Source of the DNA: Defluviitaleaceae bacterium
GTDB taxonomy: Bacteria > Bacillota > Clostridia > Lachnospirales > WQUN01
Length of the DNA: 35,196 nt
Direction: 5' to 3'
Assembly (NCBI GenBank): GCA_009786685.1
Contig: WQRQ01000016.1
Location: forward strand, 1 to 35,196
Below, in pieces: positions 24,274 to 30,803 of this stretch. Both the position numbers and the translations under genes were made by a program. The notes under the pieces are model-generated. The model was not told where the DNA came from and made no database searches. It saw nothing but the letters and a program-made list of their open reading frames with translations. Position 1 is the stretch's first letter; each line of letters begins with the position of its first letter.

Positions 24274-25185
24274 TCATTTTGGACAGACTATCCACCTAAA
24301 TCGCTCATCAAAATTTACATTATAAGCCAAATTTATATCGTTTAACACCTGAAGTTTAGCTATATCACAATTAACATTATCTGCAATCTTCTGCAAGTTA
24401 TCCCCCCTTTGTACTGGGTATAACCTACCATTATGACGACAAGACTTTAATACAGTGTGATACATTTCTAAAAGATTGGATGAATCAAAACGATTGTACA
24501 CATCCGTGTACGTTTGATTAATGCTTTTATGAATGATTCTTACACGGAATAAAAAGGAACTATCTACACTTAATGTCTCATCGGATGTTTTCCAATTGGC
24601 GAGGCGAAATAAGTTAAACTTATCCCTCCGCAACGAAAGAATTTCATTTCTACATAAATGCATAGCCTTTCGCATCATATGAAAAATGTCATCTCCATTA
24701 GTAAGTCTTCCATTCTTGATGTCATATTGTACACAGCGCATCATGGTATCATAAAAGCAACCTGCACGTTGGAGCAAATCCACATATGTGTCAATTATTC
24801 CCCTTGTTAGATGTTCTGACAATAACTCGAATTGAGTAAGTGCAGATATGTTATCGTCATTAATATCATCTATTTGTAAGTAGTTTATTTTTTGATAGGA
24901 ACTATCAAGTTTTCGGAAGTGAACGATTGCGTCTTTTAAGTTATTACCGAGAGATGGATGCAAGCCCGAAATCTGGAATAACTCAGCCCACGCAGTAGCA
25001 CCCCTTGATAACTCCGATGTAGCAAAAATGGCTTCTGCTGCAACCGCCCACATTTTTTTTATGCCATCTTTCTTCAGTGTCTGCACCGTCATTTCGTCCA
25101 TCTGTCCTTTTCTGCATAAATTTAACAAAGCCGCTGTTGGTATGATTCTAAAAGCATAACCAAGCAACCTCACATTAACTTGCAT
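24274..25185 (-). CDS. Unknown protein with C-terminal LysM-like segment
   Basis: 303 residues, not recognised as a whole. The N-terminal ~250 residues are mainly helical and contain no signal peptide or membrane span. The last ~48 residues (YPVQRGDNLQKIADNVNCDI and on to LNDINLAYNVNF) have the layout of a LysM module: V-x-x-GD-L-x-x-IA, then a second helix. LysM usually binds peptidoglycan or chitin outside the cell, but some phage and contractile-apparatus proteins carry cytoplasmic LysM. Third gene of the tRNA-Ser insert operon, 11 nt behind the preceding gene. The Shine-Dalgarno is weak (TAGG), so translation may be coupled. Confidence 0.7.
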   Translation of the reverse strand: MQVNVRLLGYAFRIIPTAALLNLCRKGQMDEMTVQTLKKDGIKKMWAVAAEAIFATSELSRGATAWAELFQISGLHPSLGNNLKDAIVHFRKLDSSYQKINYLQIDDINDDNISALTQFELLSEHLTRGIIDTYVDLLQRAGCFYDTMMRCVQYDIKNGRLTNGDDIFHMMRKAMHLCRNEILSLRRDKFNLFRLANWKTSDETLSVDSSFLFRVRIIHKSINQTYTDVYNRFDSSNLLEMYHTVLKSCRHNGRLYPVQRGDNLQKIADNVNCDIAKLQVLNDINLAYNVNFDERFRWIVCPK

Positions 25186-25196
25186 CAGTTCATAAC

Positions 25197-25376
25197 CTAA
25201 TCTGCGGAGAATCCAATAATCTCAATTTGCTCAGGAGGTTCAATAAACCCACCTAATGGTGAACCATCAGCTACGCCAAGCGGCCCGTGTGTAAAATGCG
25301 AAACAAAGCCCGTACGCATTTTAGTTTCACGCGCACTACGTTCAAAATCATTGAACTCCCTAACTAATTCTTCCAT
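25197..25376 (-). CDS. Small unknown protein of the tRNA-Ser insert
   Basis: 59 residues, starting MEELVREFNDFERSARETKM. The N-terminal third is a charged helix. The rest is Gly/Pro-rich (THGPLGVADGSPLGGF, then EPPEQIEIIGF) and probably extended. The ATG at 25376 has an excellent AAGGAGG 6 nt upstream and overlaps the preceding gene by 17 nt. The frame extends further upstream, but that part lies inside the preceding gene and has no initiation site. Unknown function. Size and position would fit an accessory or antitoxin-like partner, but no motif supports that. Confidence 0.6.
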   Translation of the reverse strand: MEELVREFNDFERSARETKMRTGFVSHFTHGPLGVADGSPLGGFIEPPEQIEIIGFSAD

Positions 25377-25734
25377 TTCTTGCCTCCTTCTCTTCCAATT
25401 TACGGAAAAGTTCCAACTGTCTCGCACATTCATCCCCCGTCGATGGCCGTGTAGATAGTAACACATACTCATCACTCAAGCTATTCAAGTCGGGAATATG
25501 CTTTTGCAACATAGTATGGAAACTAGAGAAAAGATGTTCCAATGCCCCTTGAGCATCAAAACCTTCCCTATCTTTTAGAAATGCTGAAAAGTAATCCCAA
25601 AAACCTTCATGAAACTCGCGACAACGACTCCCCGAAAAATTTTCGATGGCTATACACACACGACAATAATCCGGCATAAATCCATTTGCGAACCATGCCA
25701 GTTCCTCAGGGGCTAACTTCTGTGCCATCACCAT
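25360..25734 (-). CDS. Small unknown protein, first gene of the insert operon
   Basis: 124 residues, starting MVMAQKLAPEELAWFANGFM. Helical throughout. Cysteines lie at YCRVCIAIENFSGSRC and again in DECARQ, a spacing that could bind a metal but matches no family I know. No signal peptide. AAAGGGG precedes the ATG at 25734; an ATG two codons later is an alternative. It starts about 70 nt after the promoter at 25807-25834. Confidence 0.65.
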   Translation of the reverse strand: MVMAQKLAPEELAWFANGFMPDYCRVCIAIENFSGSRCREFHEGFWDYFSAFLKDREGFDAQGALEHLFSSFHTMLQKHIPDLNSLSDEYVLLSTRPSTGDECARQLELFRKLEEKEARNGRIS

Positions 25735-25806
25735 TCAACCCCTTTCATCTAACCCAATGAAACAGAATATACTCACAAAATATGTAACTGCACAAGGATT
25801 TCATAC

Positions 25807-25834
25807 ACTATACAGCTAGCATTTGTTTTGTCAA
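25807..25834 (-). promoter_or_regulatory. Promoter of the tRNA-Ser insert operon
   Basis: Minus strand: perfect TTGACA (25834-25829), 16-nt spacer, TATAGT (25812-25807). It is surrounded by very AT-rich DNA. 25835-26039 holds no gene, only an imperfect CGCA/TGCG hairpin near 25945-25975 that may stop transcription from tRNA-Ser. Confidence 0.75.
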
Positions 25835-26039
25835 TAGAAAAAATGAACAAAAAGTTAAGCACAAAATAAATTTTCATTATAAAAGAACTATTTATTCAGA
25901 GTGCAGACAAAGCCTCTTTTCAGAGAAAATCACCCCCACAAACCCGCATTATTGCGTTGTGGTTTTTTGGACTTGAGGGGTTTGTCATCAGTCTGACATT
26001 CATTGAATATTCTATTCTCAAATATCGGGAGTAGAATAT

Positions 26040-26056
26040 GAATCGGAGATGAGAGG
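26040..26056. repeat. att-like 17-bp repeat (copy within tRNA-Ser)
   Basis: GAATCGGAGATGAGAGG, covering the last 13 nt of tRNA-Ser and 4 nt of flank. Identical to 24138-24154. Confidence 0.75.
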
Positions 26057-26131
26057 ATTTGAACCTCCGCGCCGGTTTCCCGACCTATGCCCTTAGCAGG
26101 GGCACCTCTTCGGCCACTTGAGTACATCTCC
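26044..26131 (-). tRNA. tRNA-Ser (anticodon GCT)
   Basis: 88 nt, class II with a long variable arm. Acceptor GGAGATG pairs with CATCTCC; anticodon loop CTGCTAA with anticodon GCT; variable arm around GGTCGGGAAACCGGC; T-arm GGAGGTTCAAATCCTC; discriminator G; CCA not encoded. It lies about 29 nt downstream of the RNase P RNA, whose product would process it. Confidence 0.95.
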
Positions 26132-26159
26132 ATTTGGTCGATTATATAAGAAAGTTTGA

Positions 26160-26545
26160 GCAAGCCTGTAAGCCGGGTTCTGTCTTGGACAACCATCTAT
26201 CTGCGTCGAGCGTTGCCACTCGGCTGTGTCGCGCATTGCGCGACGTTGCGACACTACCTTAGCGGGGCGGGCAGCCCTTGTCGCACAAAGCGACTGCTAC
26301 ATTTGGTCTTGCACCGAATGGGGTTTACATAGCAAACGCGGTCGCCCGCGCCTCGGTGCGCTCTTACCGCACCTTTCCAACTTTTCCGGGTTGTTTTGCC
26401 CGGTAGTTTATTTCTGTTGCACTGTCCCTGGGGTCGCCCCCGCCGGGTGTTACCCGGCATTCTGCCCTTTGGTGCCCGGACTTTCCTCACACAAAGGTCG
26501 AGCATATTCTGCTCGACGCTTTTGGTGTGCGGCTGTCCGGCTTAC
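26160..26545 (-). ncRNA. rnpB: RNase P RNA, bacterial class A
   Basis: Minus strand shows the universal elements: GAGGAAAGTCCGGGC near the 5' end, GGTGCGGTAAGAGCGCACC in the specificity domain, CGGTGCAAGACCAAATG, and AGAACCCGGCTTACAG at the 3' end, which pairs with the 5' GCCGG region. About 386 nt. It is the ribozyme that cuts tRNA 5' leaders. The first stem starts at or within a base or two of the rpsA stop codon (26544-26542), so the mature 5' end probably arises by processing of an rpsA read-through transcript. Ends are estimated to within a few bases. Confidence 0.95.
26497..26517. repeat. 21-nt palindrome GTCGAGC...GCTCGAC, copy in rnpB
   Basis: Seven-base arms GTCGAGC/GCTCGAC around a 7-nt AT-rich loop, in the 5' part of rnpB (probably the P3 stem). 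Near-identical hairpins occur at 26590-26610 and 28062-28082. Confidence 0.6.
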
Positions 26546-27816
26546 TCTACTGTTTCTTCGGGTGTTGTTTCTTCGGGTGTTTCTTCATGGTCGAGCGCAG
26601 TTTGCTCGACACTTGCTGCTTTTTTTGCTTTTGGTTTTTTTACGGGTGCTTCTATTTTTTCTTCCGCAGCGGGAGTTTCTACTACTTCTTCAGGCTCCTC
26701 TGCGGGGGGTGGGTTTAGGATATAGTCGGCCTCGCGTTTTGAGAGGCTGATTTTTTGGTTTTCCAAGTCTATGTCCATTACTTTTACTTGGATAACTTGG
26801 CCGGCGGATAGCTCTTCGTCGGGCTTGTTTATGCGGCGGTCGGCTATTTGGGATATGTGTACCAAGCCGTCTATGCCGTCTTCGAGGGTGACGAATGCGC
26901 CAAATTGTGCCAAGCGTGCTACCGTGCCTTCTACTATTTCGCCTATGGGGTATTTTTCTGTTATGCCGTTCCATGGGTTTGAGGCTATGTCTTTGAGGGA
27001 TAGGGATATTTTGCCTTTTTCCGGGTCGGCGTTTATTACTGTGGCTATTACCTTGTCTCCGATGTTTAGTACGTCGGATGGCTTGCGCACGCGCTTCCAA
27101 GAGACTTCGGATACGTGGATTAGGCCGTCTACGCCGCCCAAGTCTACGAATGCTCCAAAATCTACGAGGCGGCTTACTACGCCTTCTATAGTTTTGCCTA
27201 CTTCTATTTTGCTAAACACTTCGGTGCGTTTTTCTGCGGCTTCTTTGGCGGCGAGTTCTCTGCGGCCTGCCACTATGCGCCTTTTCGAACGGTCGAATTC
27301 TATTATATTGAAGTTAAATTCTTTACCCTTGAAGGATTCCAAGTCTTTCTCGAAACGGGAAGATACCTGCGACGCCGGCACAAATGCGCGGCAACCCAAG
27401 ATACTGGCTATTAGCCCGCCATTTACTTTTTCCGTAATTTTGCCGGGAAGTGGGGTTTTGTCTTCGAAGGCCTGCTCCAGTACCTTGTAATTTTGCTGGT
27501 TGTCCACCTTTTTTTTGGAAACGAGTACGTTTCCGTCACCGTCGTTTACGCGGATAACGAATACCTCTACCACGTCACCGGGCTTTGCTATTTCTGTAAG
27601 TACGGCGGATGAATCTTCTATAAACTCGGATTTTGTAATAATTCCGTCGGATTTGTAACCAAGGTCCACAATAATCTCTGTAGGCGTAACGCGAACAATC
27701 GTACCCTTTACTATTGCCCCATTGCGCAGGGACGTCAGTGATTCGTCCAGCATGGCTTCAAAAGATTGGTCTGACTCGTCATAATTATCTTGGTTTTTTG
27801 GTAAAAGCTCGCTCAT
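26542..27816 (-). CDS. rpsA: 30S ribosomal protein S1-like protein
   Basis: 424 residues. Four S1 RNA-binding repeats at roughly 35-103, 120-185, 205-273 and 290-360, with the strand signatures GTIVRVTPTEIIVDLGYKSDG, IEGVVSRLVDFGAFVDLGGVDG and VEGTVARLAQFGAFVTLEDGIDG. This is the form found in Gram-positive bacteria, where it helps mRNA binding. An acidic, Pro/Ala/Lys/Glu-rich tail (~365-424) is disordered and contains the VEQTALDHEE segment encoded by a 21-nt palindrome. ATG at 27816 with GAGGAGG 9 nt upstream; promoter at 27849-27877. Its stop codon abuts rnpB. Confidence 0.95.
   Translation of the reverse strand: MSELLPKNQDNYDESDQSFEAMLDESLTSLRNGAIVKGTIVRVTPTEIIVDLGYKSDGIITKSEFIEDSSAVLTEIAKPGDVVEVFVIRVNDGDGNVLVSKKKVDNQQNYKVLEQAFEDKTPLPGKITEKVNGGLIASILGCRAFVPASQVSSRFEKDLESFKGKEFNFNIIEFDRSKRRIVAGRRELAAKEAAEKRTEVFSKIEVGKTIEGVVSRLVDFGAFVDLGGVDGLIHVSEVSWKRVRKPSDVLNIGDKVIATVINADPEKGKISLSLKDIASNPWNGITEKYPIGEIVEGTVARLAQFGAFVTLEDGIDGLVHISQIADRRINKPDEELSAGQVIQVKVMDIDLENQKISLSKREADYILNPPPAEEPEEVVETPAAEEKIEAPVKKPKAKKAASVEQTALDHEETPEETTPEETVE
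26590..26610. repeat. 21-nt palindrome, copy inside rpsA
   Basis: Arms GTCGAGC/GCTCGAC, loop GCAGTTT, in frame within the tail of S1. Only 73 nt from the copy in rnpB. Confidence 0.6.
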
Positions 27817-27848
27817 TTAGTGCGCCTCCTCATATGCCTCGGTATCGC

Positions 27849-27877
27849 ATTCTACCACTCTTGCAAATTTTCTGCAA
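27849..27877 (-). promoter_or_regulatory. Promoter of rpsA (and probably rnpB, tRNA-Ser)
   Basis: Minus strand: TTGCAG (27877-27872), 17-nt spacer, TAGAAT (27854-27849). It lies 33 nt before the rpsA start. Confidence 0.75.
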
Positions 27878-27885
27878 GAAAAATA

Positions 27886-27914
27886 TTGACAATTTATTTT
27901 TGCTATGTTTGAAT
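27886..27914 (+). promoter_or_regulatory. Promoter of the T-box-controlled transporter
   Basis: TTGACA (27886-27891), 17-nt spacer, TTGAAT (27909-27914). Back to back with the rpsA promoter, with only 8 nt between the two -35 boxes. Confidence 0.6.
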
Positions 27915-28207
27915 TACCGCATAACCGATGAAGCGGAAGTAAAAACGGTGTACGCGCTTTACAGAGAATCCGAGATTGCTGAGACTTGGGTAGAAATGCG
28001 AACCGTCAAATGGGCCGCTGAGGGCATGGTCAAATGCCATGACGTGTGGGTATACGTTAATGTTGAGCGAAGTGCGCTCGACTCTACCGGGAGCGTGTTT
28101 GCGCTCCGCTAAGTGCATGGCGTTTTTGCCATGAATCAAGGTGGCACCGCGGATTATTACTAATTCGTCCTTGGTAAAGCATATTTTGCTTTGCCGAGGA
28201 CTTTTTT
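27915..28207 (+). promoter_or_regulatory. T-box riboswitch leader, probably tryptophan-responsive
   Basis: The T-box antiterminator sequence AAGGTGGCACCGCGG (28138-28152) is followed by an intrinsic terminator (stem 28167-28180 with 28188-28202, T-run to 28207). Upstream, AGAGAATCCGAGATTGCTGAGA matches the distal part of Stem I, split here as AGAGAATCC and GAGATTGCTGAGA. After GCCGCTGAG comes GGCATGGTCAAATGCC, the likely specifier arm; the candidate specifier is TGG at 28027-28029. The antiterminator bulge TGGC predicts a tRNA with discriminator G, which fits tRNA-Trp but not tRNA-Met (the overlapping ATG reading). Uncharged tRNA would let the downstream transporter be transcribed. Confidence 0.85.
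28062..28082. repeat. 21-nt palindrome, copy in the T-box leader
   Basis: GTTGAGC / GCTCGAC arms (one G-T pair), loop GAAGTGC, between Stem I and the antiterminator of the T-box leader, where Stem II or III is expected. Confidence 0.5.
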
Positions 28208-28232
28208 ATTGCACATAAACGGAGGTTTTAAG

Positions 28233-29612
28233 ATGATTGGTAGTATTGTGATGGCTTTGTTGGCGGCTTATGTAATGCTGTTTAGGCCGATTGGCGAGTT
28301 GGATGGTGGAGCGCATATTATGCTGGGTGCGGTGATTCTCGCGCTTTGCATTTGGATTTTTAAGCCCTTTAAGCTAACCTATGCCATCGGTGGGCTGGTT
28401 TTGGCTTTGGCGGGACTGGTGGTCGGCTTGCAACCGACAGTTATTTTTTCCGGGTTTACGCAAACCGCGCTTTGGACACTCGTTCCCGCTTTTTTCTTTG
28501 GGTACACCTTGCAAAAAACGGAGCTTGGCAAACGAGTGGCCATGGGAGTTATTCGGCTTTGTCGGCCTTCTTATTTAAGTATTATTTTTGCTTGGGTTCC
28601 TATCGGAATTTTACTTTCCATTCTTACACCTGCCACCACTGTCCGAATCGCCATAATGCTCCCGATTGCCGTACAATGCTGCGAAATTTTTAAACTGGAA
28701 AAAGGCTCGCGAGGCAACTCTCTCATTTTGCTTACCGCCTTTGCCATGGCTTTGATTCCGGGGTCGGGGTGGCTTACTGGAGTTATTTGGGGTCCCTTCA
28801 TTCAGGGACAAATGTACAGCGCGGGGATTATCGTTACATTCGAAGACTGGCTCAGCGTCTTGCTTGTACCCGTTATCATCGCTACGATTCTACTGGTCGC
28901 AGGCGGTCTTCTATTCCTAAAGCCCGAAGACGCTATCTCCAAAGAAAACTTCGAAGCAGTAAAATCACAGCCCCTAAAAAAAATGAGCCGCGCCGAAATC
29001 GTCTCCGCAACAATCCTAATCCTGGTTTTCATACTTTCCCTAACCTACAGTATGCACGGGCTTTCTACCGCCATCGTTTGCATTGCCGCCATGATTGCCT
29101 TCTTCGTTTTTGGCGTACTCGAAACCAAAGATTTCAATTCCGCCGCCAACTGGAATCTAGTCATCTTCATAGCCATGGCATTCTCACTAGGCCCCATTTT
29201 TAACGTCACAGGCATCTCCGATTGGCTCTCCGGAATCGTAGTACCCGCACTTTCGCCCGTAGCCGGCAACCCCTGGATTTTTGTCTTCTCCGTTATGGCC
29301 TTTATGTTTCTGTGGAGCCTCGTAGACGTAGCCATGTTTTTACCCACAATCTCCATAATGGCCCCCATCCTACCCGGAATCTACGAAGCCTACAACATTA
29401 ACCCCCTAGTCTGGATTGCCATTTTTATCCTCGCAGGCAGCGCGTTCTTTCTCGCCTACCAAAACATGTGGGCAGTAATGAGCCGCTCCATCGCAGAAGA
29501 CCGAGCATGGACACACAAACACCAACGCACCTACGGCATACTCTACTTCACCGCCTGCATGGTCGCAATGTTTATAGCCATACCCATGTGGATATCACAA
29601 GGGCTATTTTAA
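28233..29612 (+). CDS. DASS/SLC13-type membrane transporter under T-box control
   Basis: 459 residues, about eleven to twelve membrane segments. The signature stretches SILTPATTVRIAIMLPIAVQC, with ALIPGSGWLTGVIWGPFIQG, and the second half's LVDVAMFLPTISIMAPILP resemble the divalent-anion:Na+ symporter fold with its two Ser-Asn-Thr-like hairpins in altered form. Classical members carry citrate, succinate or sulfate; this one may transport something linked to an amino acid, because a T-box leader controls it and trpD-trpC lie downstream. Start ATG 28233 with GGAGG 8 nt upstream; in-frame codons further upstream lie in the terminator. Element E4 follows 7 nt after the stop. Confidence 0.85.
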   Translation: MIGSIVMALLAAYVMLFRPIGELDGGAHIMLGAVILALCIWIFKPFKLTYAIGGLVLALAGLVVGLQPTVIFSGFTQTALWTLVPAFFFGYTLQKTELGKRVAMGVIRLCRPSYLSIIFAWVPIGILLSILTPATTVRIAIMLPIAVQCCEIFKLEKGSRGNSLILLTAFAMALIPGSGWLTGVIWGPFIQGQMYSAGIIVTFEDWLSVLLVPVIIATILLVAGGLLFLKPEDAISKENFEAVKSQPLKKMSRAEIVSATILILVFILSLTYSMHGLSTAIVCIAAMIAFFVFGVLETKDFNSAANWNLVIFIAMAFSLGPIFNVTGISDWLSGIVVPALSPVAGNPWIFVFSVMAFMFLWSLVDVAMFLPTISIMAPILPGIYEAYNINPLVWIAIFILAGSAFFLAYQNMWAVMSRSIAEDRAWTHKHQRTYGILYFTACMVAMFIAIPMWISQGLF

Positions 29613-29619
29613 AAGATAA

Positions 29620-29685
29620 GACCTTGGGGACGCTGTCCCCAAGACCCCTGCAAGCCTTTAAAAAGGCTTGACCCAAATTTTAACA
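29620..29685 (+). repeat. Palindromic element family E, copy E4
   Basis: Starts GACCTTGGGG with CTTGGGGAC/GTCCCCAAG arms, then ACCCC, the AAGCCTTT/AAAGGCTT hairpin, and the tail GACCCAAATTTTAAC. Same layout as E1 and E2. Confidence 0.72.
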
Positions 29686-29709
29686 AACCGCACGTGTACA
29701 CGTGCGGTT
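29686..29709. terminator. Perfect 24-nt palindrome between E4 and E5
   Basis: AACCGCACGTGT followed by its exact reverse complement, giving a 12-bp perfect dyad. It lies between two inverted copies of element E, in the same position as the str terminator relative to E1. There is no T-run, so termination is only likely, not certain; it could also bind a dimeric protein. Confidence 0.5.
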
Positions 29710-29712
29710 AAT

Positions 29713-29773
29713 GCCAAAGTTTTTGCCACGCTTTTTTCAAAAAGCGTGTGGGGTGTGGGGCAAAGCCCCACGG
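29713..29773 (-). repeat. Palindromic element family E, copy E5 (inverted)
   Basis: Reverse orientation: minus strand reads CCGTGGGGCTTTGCCCCA, an ACCCCAC run, CACGCTTTTT/AAAAAAGCGTG and AAAAACTTTGGC. Closest relative in the window is E3 inside the radical SAM gene. It ends about 8 nt before the trpD Shine-Dalgarno. Confidence 0.75.
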
Positions 29774-29795
29774 TTAAAAAAAAGGAGTGATATTA

Positions 29796-30803
29796 ATGAT
29801 TAAAGAAGCAATTATTGAGTTGTCTAAAAAACAGGATTTGAGTTATGAGATGGCTGAGGGTGTTATGCATGAGATTATGGGTGGTGAGGCTTCGCAGGTG
29901 CAGATGAGTGCTTATTTGACTGCGCTTTCGTTGAAGGGGGAGACGACTACGGAGATTACTGCTTCTGCTGCGGGGATGAGGGCGCATTGTGTGCGGCTTT
30001 TGCATGATATTGATGCGCTGGAGATTGTGGGGACGGGTGGCGACCATTCTAATACGTTTAATATTTCTACGGCGGCGGCTATTATTACGGCGGCGGCGGG
30101 TGTGCCTGTGGCTAAGCATGGTAATCGGAGTGCGTCCAGTAAGTGTGGTGCGGCGGATGTTTTGGAGGCTTTGGGGGTTAATATTAATATTTCGCCGGAG
30201 AAGAGTGCGTGGTTGCTTGGTGAGATTGGGATTTGCTTTTTATTTGCGCAGAATTATCATATCGCTATGAAATATGTCGCGCCTGTGCGGAGAGAGCTTG
30301 GGATACGTACTGTGTTTAATATTCTTGGGCCGCTTACAAACCCTGCGGGTGCTAAGATGGAATTGATGGGTGTGTACGACCGTGAGCTTGTGGAGCCGCT
30401 TGCGCAGGTGCTTTGCAATCTGGGTGTGCGGAGTGCTATGGTGGTGCATGGCGAGGATGGGTTGGATGAGGTGTCGCTGTCTGCGCCTACATTTGTGTGT
30501 GAGGTAAAGGATGGCTGGGTGCGTTCGTATACTATTACGCCGGAGCAGTTTGGGTTTACGCGTTGCGACAAGAATGATTTGCAAGGCGGCGGCCCTGCCG
30601 AAAACGCTGCGATACTGCGAGCGATACTGGAAGGCGAAAAAAGCCCAAAGCGAGACGCGGCGGTTTTGAATGCAGCGGCGGCGATGTATGTTACCGGTAA
30701 GTACGAGAGCATAGAGGCGGCGGTGCAAGCGGCGGTAGATGTTTTGGATAAAAGCTTGGCAAGCCGCAAATTACAAGACTTTGTGAGGTGTTCTAATGAG
30801 TAG
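29796..30803 (+). CDS. trpD: Anthranilate phosphoribosyltransferase
   Basis: 335 residues, standard length for the stand-alone enzyme. It joins anthranilate to PRPP in the second step of tryptophan synthesis. Motifs: GTGGD (79-83, PRPP pyrophosphate loop), the serine/threonine-rich SNTFNIST, KHGNRSASSKCGAADVLEALG (107-127, anthranilate and PRPP binding), and GPLTNPAGA. ATG 29796 with AAAGGAG 8 nt upstream; the GTG at 29787 is part of that site. It overlaps trpC by 8 nt. The first two thirds of the gene are conspicuously G+T-rich on the coding strand. No trpE/G/F/B/A in the window. Confidence 0.96.
   Translation: MIKEAIIELSKKQDLSYEMAEGVMHEIMGGEASQVQMSAYLTALSLKGETTTEITASAAGMRAHCVRLLHDIDALEIVGTGGDHSNTFNISTAAAIITAAAGVPVAKHGNRSASSKCGAADVLEALGVNINISPEKSAWLLGEIGICFLFAQNYHIAMKYVAPVRRELGIRTVFNILGPLTNPAGAKMELMGVYDRELVEPLAQVLCNLGVRSAMVVHGEDGLDEVSLSAPTFVCEVKDGWVRSYTITPEQFGFTRCDKNDLQGGGPAENAAILRAILEGEKSPKRDAAVLNAAAAMYVTGKYESIEAAVQAAVDVLDKSLASRKLQDFVRCSNE

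Larger units (their letters stand above)
24138..26056 (-). mobile_element. Small tRNA-Ser-integrated element or relic, no integrase
   Basis: 1.9 kb bounded by a 17-bp direct repeat whose inner copy completes the tRNA-Ser gene. It carries one minus-strand operon of three unrecognised genes behind a good promoter (25807-25834). Its DNA is AT-richer than the flanking housekeeping genes. No integrase, recombinase or replication gene is present, so it is either a degraded genomic island or a minimal passenger moved by an integrase encoded elsewhere. Confidence 0.6.

Noticed and set aside
26226-26750. Plus-strand frame opposite rnpB and rpsA
   Set aside because: Lies across the RNase P RNA and the S1 tail; Leu/Phe-rich antisense translation only.
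28026-28028. ATG (Met) as T-box specifier
   Set aside because: The antiterminator bulge TGGC calls for discriminator G, while tRNA-Met normally has A; TGG one base on fits better.
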